Below are positions 56,701-64,000 of a DNA stretch of 64,000 bases, piece by piece. Origin of the DNA: Plectrocnemia conspersa (Eukaryota > Arthropoda > Insecta > Trichoptera > Polycentropodidae). The DNA is taken from NCBI GenBank assembly GCA_009617715.1, contig VTFK01000375.1, positions 62,001 to 126,000 on the forward strand, given 5' to 3'. The notes beneath the pieces are model-generated. The model worked only from the letters and a program-made list of their open reading frames with translations. It was not told the origin of the DNA and did no database searches. Each line of letters opens with the position of its first letter. Positions within the stretch are counted from its first letter, which is position 1. Position numbers and translations under genes: made by a program.

Positions 56701-57089
56701 GCACTACGATATTTTCATGTAGTTTAGCTTCATATAGCTGTTGTAATGCCTCGATTTCGAAATTCTTGAAATGTGCTTTAACATTTTCTTTGGAGGATAT
56801 AATCTCATTAGGATTACCGTTTTTTTTTCAATTTTCTTTAAACATCTGCACTTGTCGAAATTTGGCGAATCTTAGCCTCAAGCAATATAAGTGAGAGTCT
56901 GAAGTATTTGATTGATCTAATCCAGAAGCTCACATCATAGTTAATTTAAGCTGAATCGTATTTTATAAAAAAGGAATTTAATATAAGTAAAATAGAAATA
57001 CATTTTGGTTATATCCACAAAATATATTAATGAAAATGTCCACATCTCTCTATTGTCTTTATGTATCATAATATTTATCACAACTGTCA

Positions 57090-57420
57090 ACGTTATTAAT
57101 CAAGCGTATCCACCCTACTCTATTAAGGTGGGCGTATCGTTTATGGTCGAACATTTTCACTCGCTTTTCACTCGCTGATCCGCCCCCCAGTTGTGGAAAT
57201 ATTTAGCCTCGGAGTATTTTCCGCATTTTTCCAGACTGTTATAACTTATATTTGCGTTTGACTCAGCCTCGGGGAAATCTCGGAATCCTTTTTCCGCGTC
57301 CGTGTCAATAAAGCCGTAGAATTTTCAGTAACACACCCACTTCCGAAACGTATTTACCTCTCTCCCGTAAACAGTCGTTGGAGGGTTCGCAAAAAATATC
57401 ACGGATTAACGTGAATGAAA
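57090..57420. promoter_or_regulatory. GC-richer noncoding island
   Basis: Contains CATTTTCACTCGCTTTTCACTCGCTGATCC, in which CACTCGCT is repeated, and several CTCGG words (CAGCCTCGGGGAAATCTCGG). No frame. Regulatory role inferred. Confidence 0.25.
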
Positions 57421-57699
57421 GCTGTGAAATTGAATGTGAATGATACAGTGCGTTTCGAAAACAGAAACTTTGAATATTTAAATGTAACAGTGTCGATTAT
57501 TATTTAAATAAACTTCAGTATTTTACATATATATCTCCATAACAATCTCACACATGTAACAAGCTATACCATATTTACTCGTTGATAGTTTTACATATAA
57601 TCTGTTACATATAATGAATGCAAAGTTTATTAAGATTTGTTTTATTTTATATAATTAAAATACAGTGCCTAATACTGATATATCTGTATATAATAGAAA

Positions 57700-57960
57700 A
57701 ATTTCGATTAGGGCAGGTCGCCGGCAGAGAAAACACATTGACCCCATCCGAGTACGGAAAAGCGGGTCAATAGTGAAAATCCGATTAGGCCCGACCGAAG
57801 CCTAGGGCTAAAACATCGGATGCTTTTGGGTATCGGGGCGAAAAATGAAAATCTTTCCCGAGACAAATAAGTTTTTGGATGCATAAATAAATTATGGCAG
57901 AACAGAGACAGAGGAAGAAGGCTTTACGACAGCTGACGTCAAAAAAAATCTTGTTTACCT
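57700..57960. promoter_or_regulatory. GC-richer noncoding patch
   Basis: CCGATTAGG-type words recur (CGATTAGGGCAGG, CCGATTAGGCCCG), with GATTAG cores suitable for a K50-type homeodomain. No frame. Confidence 0.2.
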
Positions 57961-58524
57961 TTGGAAAAACATTTACCTCTCACTGATACGCGTAAAAGAA
58001 AGCTTATATAAGGAATGAATTGTGATAGGTCTAAGATTATTTATTTGCAGTAAATTTAAATTAATAAATTTTATACAATAACAGCTTTTGCTACTCTATA
58101 TTTTTTATAATTCTAACAAGATAAAAATATGAACCTATCTGGATCATTTAAAAAACGAAATTAAAGGCAAATTTTGTAGCGCAACTTTGTGGAAAGCCCC
58201 CATATATTTCTGCAATCTGACGATTGCCACGCAAAGTATTTTTTTATTAGCTGATTATTATTGTTGTTTTTAGATTACCAGAGTTAATATAAAGGACAAT
58301 TAGAGTTGTTGATAATTTTTTTCCATTTAAGAAAGCATGCATATTTTGCAACATCTGGCACAGACCCACCTTTTTATGCAGCGGTTGTAAAACATTTAAA
58401 AATATTTGTACAAATTTAATTAATAATAAAAATATCGAGAGAGAAATGCGAATTATGCTGATTAGCATTTTTCTTGAGAAATTCTCTAGAAATAATTATT
58501 GAAAAAATCTCTCGGGACAAGTTC
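57961..58524. other. AT-rich noncoding spacer
   Basis: No gene recognised. The minus frame 58247-58468 is hydrophobic and AT-driven. Confidence 0.35.
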
Positions 58525-58719
58525 TGCTGTGACTCTCTGGTCTCTCCTCGTCTCACCATGCCTTTGTGAGCAAGTTTTATAATGATGGTTTTAAAATCGC
58601 AGACGAGGATGTTTGCGAGTCAATTGCATCGCTTCAGGATGGCCAATCCGGCGATTGGTCAGCAAATGATAGAATAACAATAGTGTTATGCGCACAGTAA
58701 ATTGTATTGTCGAGGGCGC
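58525..58719 (+). repeat. Dispersed repeat R4, copy 2
   Basis: Matches 37489-37700 (GCTGTGACTCT start; AACAATAGTGTTATGCGCA near the end). Confidence 0.7.
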
Positions 58720-61700
58720 GTCCTTTACTATATTTTGCAAATTGTTTGTTCACTAGATCTCTAGATGACTATAGTGAAACTTAATTGGCAGAGAAGTTTG
58801 TTAAGGTCAAAAATTCGTCTCTAATTCCGAAGCAATGCTACTAATATACGTAGATATAGAATTCACTGCTGTTAATTATGTGGCGCATGCCATTTTGGCG
58901 AGACGTGATATTAATTTCTTTCAAGAAAAACTTGAACTGAATATGAATAATTATTTATGGTACCTTTGCTTTAGCAAAAATACACACGCTATAAATCTTA
59001 ACCACAGAAAAATAAGTGGCATAAATCTAGCAAATAAAAGGGATTTAGCTTTTTAAAAAATATATATGCAATATTAGATATACACGCAAATTAATTTGTA
59101 GCAACTACCTGCAGCAAAGATGGTCGCTTATCAAACTATTCTGAATGCTAATATGAGTTCATCTAATTTAAGCTGAGATGTTACACGGATTCAATAATAA
59201 TATAAATATTTATATTATTAGTTGAAGTAGTTTTTTAATTTAAAAATAGTTTAGCATGAAAATAACAAGTGCGCATTCCTCGAGAATTTAATTGTAAAAA
59301 CGCAAGCAAAAAAAGTAGCATTTTGGGTAACATATAGAAAAACCCGATAGGGCTGGGTTGCGTTATTGCCTGTTTTATTAGATTACAGGTAGAAAAATAC
59401 GGCTCAGCTTAACAAGTGCGTATTCCTCAGCCATAGAATACAATTTTTTTTTAAAGTTAAAGTGACGAAGCACAAAAATAAAATTTTCAATTAATAACGC
59501 AATTGTTTGGTCACGATATCTACTTGAAGTGAGAAAAATGTGAAGCCTTGCTTTATGTTTATGTTTGTGCGGATGGTTGGAATACCATAATAAATAATTT
59601 ATTAATTTATTTTACAAGGTCATCACTAGTTATATAACTGTATCATTTCATTAATATGTAGCTGTGAAATATGTATATACATAAATAAATTAAATTTATA
59701 TATTATTTTAAAACCTTTTAAAGCGTTTCTCACCACTTCAGTATTTATCAGTCCACTCTGTATCAACAATAAAATTGTATAATTTATTACAGCGCGCTCT
59801 CTGTGCTTCTTAAACATTATTATAATAGATATACAAAGAAATATGTTTCCACACGTTAAAGATAGTTTAAACAGAGTTGGAACAATAAGATTCAAAGATT
59901 TATGAAGCGCCTGTTCTTCCGTAACGGCAGTACTGAATTTTTCACGTAAATTTCTTCCCTCGTTGAATTTTTGCCTGAATTAATTTACGGCATCAAAAGT
60001 CGGCGCTTGTTACATTTACATATTCAAGACGGGAAAAATGTATATTTTGCATAATTCGCCGAGGCAATAAAAAGCGTACAACGAGAAATAAAGAACGATA
60101 TCAGTATTGCGAATTTAGACACAGGATATATACCATTTTATTATTATTACACGCGTATGCATAAAAAAAAGATGTTAACGTAAACGTCGTTTATATTTAA
60201 ATAACCTACATAAGGGCGGTCACATAGTGACTGGTTAAAGTTATGATTAATTATTTTATTGTAAATAATATATAAATAAAAAAATATTATCAATTCATAC
60301 TTAAAAAACTCCGAACAAAGAATAATTATTATATCAGTACTTCACTGTATATCAGTGTATTTATAGCTTTGTCTTCATGAAGCGTTAAAGTGTGGATATT
60401 CACGCTTTTTAACCCTTAGCTATCTTAGACCCTCTGATATAAACAATTTTCTTTATCGAGTGAGATTGGGTACAAGTTTTAGAACTTCCAGACTATAAGT
60501 AGCAAGTCACATCTGCCGGATAACACTCGCTTCCGGATCGTAATATCCACTTCATTATGACGCCAAAGACTAAGTGGAATCGTAGCAGTGAAACTGAGGA
60601 CAAGATATCGTGAGGAATTCGTACAGCAGACATCCGATAGACTATCGTAAAATTTTCGAAAGTTTACTTGAAACTTAATGAATTTTGCTTAGGTATCAAA
60701 TATGTTTCATCGACTAATAAAAAATTGATTACTAATATTTAAACAAAATATATTTATGAATAAGTGTTGTAATAAATCATACATTAAATTAAATATAATA
60801 TATCTATCACTAATAAAATGTATCTTAATATTTTAATATAATTTATATGTACATTGTGTGCTGATTTCAAATGTACAATTGCTTCATATAAAACAGCAGT
60901 ATATAATATATTACAAGCTTATTAAATTTAAATTACACTTAATATTACATATACAATTAACTACGAACTATCGTTATTAGCTACTAATAAAATTTAGTTT
61001 AATAAAACTTAATTATTTAAACATTTTTAAATTGGTTGTAGCTAAGCTTGGTTCTTATATAAAATTTATATTTTAATACTAAGTAGATATATTTATTCAG
61101 TATATATTGCGTATTTATTCAAAAAAATGTTCAAAATAAGCGATTTTTAAATAGAAAACCCGTTTAAAAAATAAATATATACTAACAGTATTTTTTTACT
61201 AAAATATTAAAATAATGAATCAGAACGTTTTATTTTTATCTTTTTGTTCTCTCAGGATTTATACAAATTAGTTGGAATTTTCATTTACAAAATATATTAT
61301 TTTCTATGTTAAAATATCATCCACTAATAATAAGATTATTTCAGCTTGATAATTATAATAAATTATTAAAGCAAGTAATTTTGTTTTTAAAATATATCAG
61401 TTATATGTTTTAAACGAATAAATGTAATATGTTTTATGTTGAGTTTTAATTTAAATTTTATTTTCTTTAAAGTATTTTCGCTAATTTTAATTAAATATAG
61501 AATAATAATTGAACTATTAATAATATTCGATAAGTACCATTAAAAATAGAAGCCGAATTTTTGCTAAATAAACAAGATACCACCTAAATAAAAACTGTCC
61601 TTTTAATGGCTTTCACTATTTTTATAATATTGATGTTTTCTCACTATCTAAAGACCAGAAAAAATCTATTATGAAATACCAATATTAATTCATTTTTTGC

Positions 61701-62379
61701 TTAATGAAATATTTAAAAAAAAATCAAAACGTGTTTGAAATATTATTTTATTAATAAAATTACTAATGATTAATTTACTTGCGAATTTTATTATCTAAAT
61801 AATAGCACAAGATAACATAGAAAAAGCATTCAACGTATAAATCTCTATTATCTTAGATAATTTAAAGATACATATAATACATTGCAGAACAGCTTGCTTG
61901 AAAAAATACTGACTGACTGAAAGATACAGCCGTTGTAAGTATTTTTTGTCTAAAAAATGCAATTAAGTAACAAAACTTGACTAACTATTTTAATAAATGA
62001 AAAATTAAGATACAGCAATACTATTTATTCACAATTTTAACTTAACCTTTTCTCCACCTTTACCAATTAAAATACCTGGGAATGAATCTGGACTATAAAC
62101 TTAAATTTATTAGGCATATTCACTGATATTGAATAAATATCAAAATATAAAACAAAATAAAATTGTTATTAAATTGCTAATCAAATCAATTTTAGCATAC
62201 GCTTGCTAGGTGGGGAGTAACACATTTATTAATATTATTACAGAAAGCTGCTTAAGACTATGTGACACGAATGGTTTATAATATTTAAAAATTAAGTACG
62301 TGCTGATGACACTGTAATTGATTCAAAAGTAAAACTATTATTTTTATGTATTTTTATTATTACCAAAATACCAAGTTTC
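58720..62379. other. Long AT-rich noncoding stretch
   Basis: No gene or recognised element in 3.6 kb. 60660-62050 is the most AT-rich part of the window. Small GC-richer patches at 59890-60070 and 60470-60650 have no frames. Confidence 0.5.
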
Positions 62380-62760
62380 ACAAGTTCACGCTTCCGCAAA
62401 TACGAAATGAAGGCGGAAGAGCGGCTATGTTCTTTCCCGACGGACCTCAGATTAGATTGCAGCTCGCGCTTGGAGGCGAATACGACACCCCTGGCCGTAA
62501 ATTCCCTTTGTTTTGCCACTGGTCTCGCCTCTCTCTATGAATAATATATGGCGCAATACCTTGCACACGCTAAATTATCAGCGCCGGACATTGTTACCCG
62601 GCACACTTTCGACCCCCGCCACTTTTCCTTTTACTATGCCAAAAGGGTTGAATTTTAAGGCGGCAGTTATTTTTTGCAGGGGTTGTAAACATTATGCGGT
62701 GGGGTGACAACCCCTAACGGCGTTTTATAGCGGGGTGTGCATTATGTTACATTATAATGT
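62380..62760. promoter_or_regulatory. GC-richer island with 9-bp inverted repeat
   Basis: AGGGGTTGT (62678-62686) and ACAACCCCT (62707-62715) are a perfect inverted pair around a 20-nt loop. The island also contains GACCTCAGATTAGATTG and CTATGAATAATATATGGCG. Frames on both strands (62292-62519 minus, 62346-62707 plus) carry no domain. Regulatory or structured-RNA element inferred. Confidence 0.3.
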
Positions 62761-64000
62761 TGTGTATCGAATGGAGCGGAAAATTCGGTTCGATAAATTG
62801 ATCTCAGAATTTATGAAGCACACGAATGGTTTTTGGAAAAGTATGGCCAGATATTTCACTATAATTTATAAATATTTTGGAAGGAGGACATATTGCTTCA
62901 TAAAGAAAACGTATCAGTGAAATACTGACATGTTCTAATAGCATGAAAAAATATTTTTAGAATACATGTAGAAAATATTTAATTCAATTAAAAAAAATAC
63001 AGGATCGTATTAAATTTAAGAAAATAAAAACTTTATACATTTATATATGTCTATTTTAATTTAAGTAAATTCTAAATAGTACTGATTTTACGATGGCCAT
63101 TAAATAAAGAATCTACGTAATTTAACCTATTAAATTCAGGCGAATTTAGTCACGTATTTAATTAATATTAATAAAACAATGTTATTCTATACAAATATAT
63201 TTTTAAATTAAAACTATTATATTGATATATATTTTGTAAAATTAATCAATTATATGCGTATACTAAAACGAAGGCTTAGATTAAGATTTCCAACTGATAT
63301 ATATTTTTTGAGAGAGTAATATTATTATTATTAATTATGATTACGTTTTCCGGAATTGTATTGAGGTTGATTAATTAAGGTCACATTTTGGCATCGTGAT
63401 ATGAATTAGCAATCAGTGTAACTGTAAGAAACTGATCCATTTGGATCGTTTACATAATTGATCAATATTAACATTGGATCTGATTTTATAAAATACAACA
63501 ATATAATTTTCACGCGTCATAAGCAATTACATTTGCATTTTAAACAAATATATCGATTACATTGTATATTATTAATAAATTAAATATTTTAATATTTACA
63601 TTAATTTAAATTACTTGTATTATTTTATTATTTATATTATTTATAGATTATGAGAATTTTGCATATGAATGATAATATTTTGAGGAAGTAAATACATTTC
63701 AAAAACGTTTAGGGCAAAAGCGAAATTAAAATTTTGACTCATTATAGCCGCAAGCAATTTTGACCCTATCAACTTGTATTTAATTTGAAGCCATGGGGCC
63801 GGAAAATATGATGAAAAATAAATAAATTTAAATACGATACGAATGAGAAGCGAATATGGAATTTTTAATAACGGTAAAATGTGACCCCAAAACTTAAATA
63901 TAAACGATATGTAAGTTAGCAAATATAATTTAATACTATTGTACTTCCTGTCGTCGCACGACGACGAACACTGGTACACAATAAGGTAAACAAAAGTTAA
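62761..64000. other. AT-rich noncoding stretch to the window edge
   Basis: No gene. The 112-codon minus-strand frame at 63641-63979 is hydrophobic, AT-driven and without a signature. Confidence 0.45.

Noticed and set aside
63641..63979. 112-codon minus-strand reading frame
   Set aside because: AT-driven hydrophobic composition, no domain, no codon bias relative to flanks.
1..64000. CRISPR arrays, bacterial operons or viral insertions
   Set aside because: No regularly spaced short direct repeats with unique spacers, no operon-like gene clusters and no viral protein signature were seen.

Overview
The window is AT-rich arthropod nuclear DNA, most likely from an insect. The reasons are its base composition, a mariner/Tc3-type transposase relic, hAT relics, a CR1/Jockey-like non-LTR retrotransposon and a tRNA-derived SINE. 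I see no bacterial gene organisation and no CRISPR array. The order or species cannot be named from the sequence alone.

Only one segment looks like a host protein gene: a lysine-rich 152-codon reading frame at 44614-45072. A plausible splice acceptor lies just before it and an AATAAA poly(A) signal just after it. I do not recognise its family. The rest reads as a gene desert or a very long intron. Short GC-richer islands of about 200-500 bp recur along it (near 1.2, 6.6, 10.8, 13.9, 17.8, 19.4, 19.9, 23.9, 26.3, 29.0, 31.9, 33.9, 39.0, 41.6, 49.8, 50.5, 54.0, 55.5, 56.3, 57.1, 57.7 and 62.4 kb). They have no convincing reading frames and are enriched for homeodomain-like AT cores and small inverted repeats. 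I infer that many are conserved cis-regulatory elements, but the sequence alone cannot prove it.

Mobile DNA accounts for most of the recognisable structure. One non-LTR family left six 5'-truncated copies (8.3, 9.0-10.7, 32.6, 42.5, 46.3 and 51.3-52.5 kb). The best copy keeps the YADD part of reverse transcriptase, and the 3' ends share a stem-loop followed by a TAAA-type tail. A 1114-bp hAT element with 8-bp target duplications is inserted inside the 9-10.7 kb copy, giving a dated nested pair. A mariner-type transposase relic lies at 7.4-8.1 kb. A terminal-inverted-repeat element at 39.66-40.53 kb carries a coding relic that recurs at 13.1-13.5 kb. SINE-like and foldback elements and several uncharacterised dispersed repeats are also present.

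Tandem repeats form another layer. A 165-197 bp unit occurs at both 5.7 and 15.1 kb. A 247-bp unit pair with a GC-rich core lies at 47.8-48.2 kb, and a degenerate block lies at 4.0-4.9 kb. A 330-bp direct duplication lies at 54.4 and 55.9 kb. Several near-perfect hairpins stand out, notably a perfect 20-bp stem with a 3-nt loop at 18568-18610 and mutually exclusive stems inside a GC island at 19938-20009.
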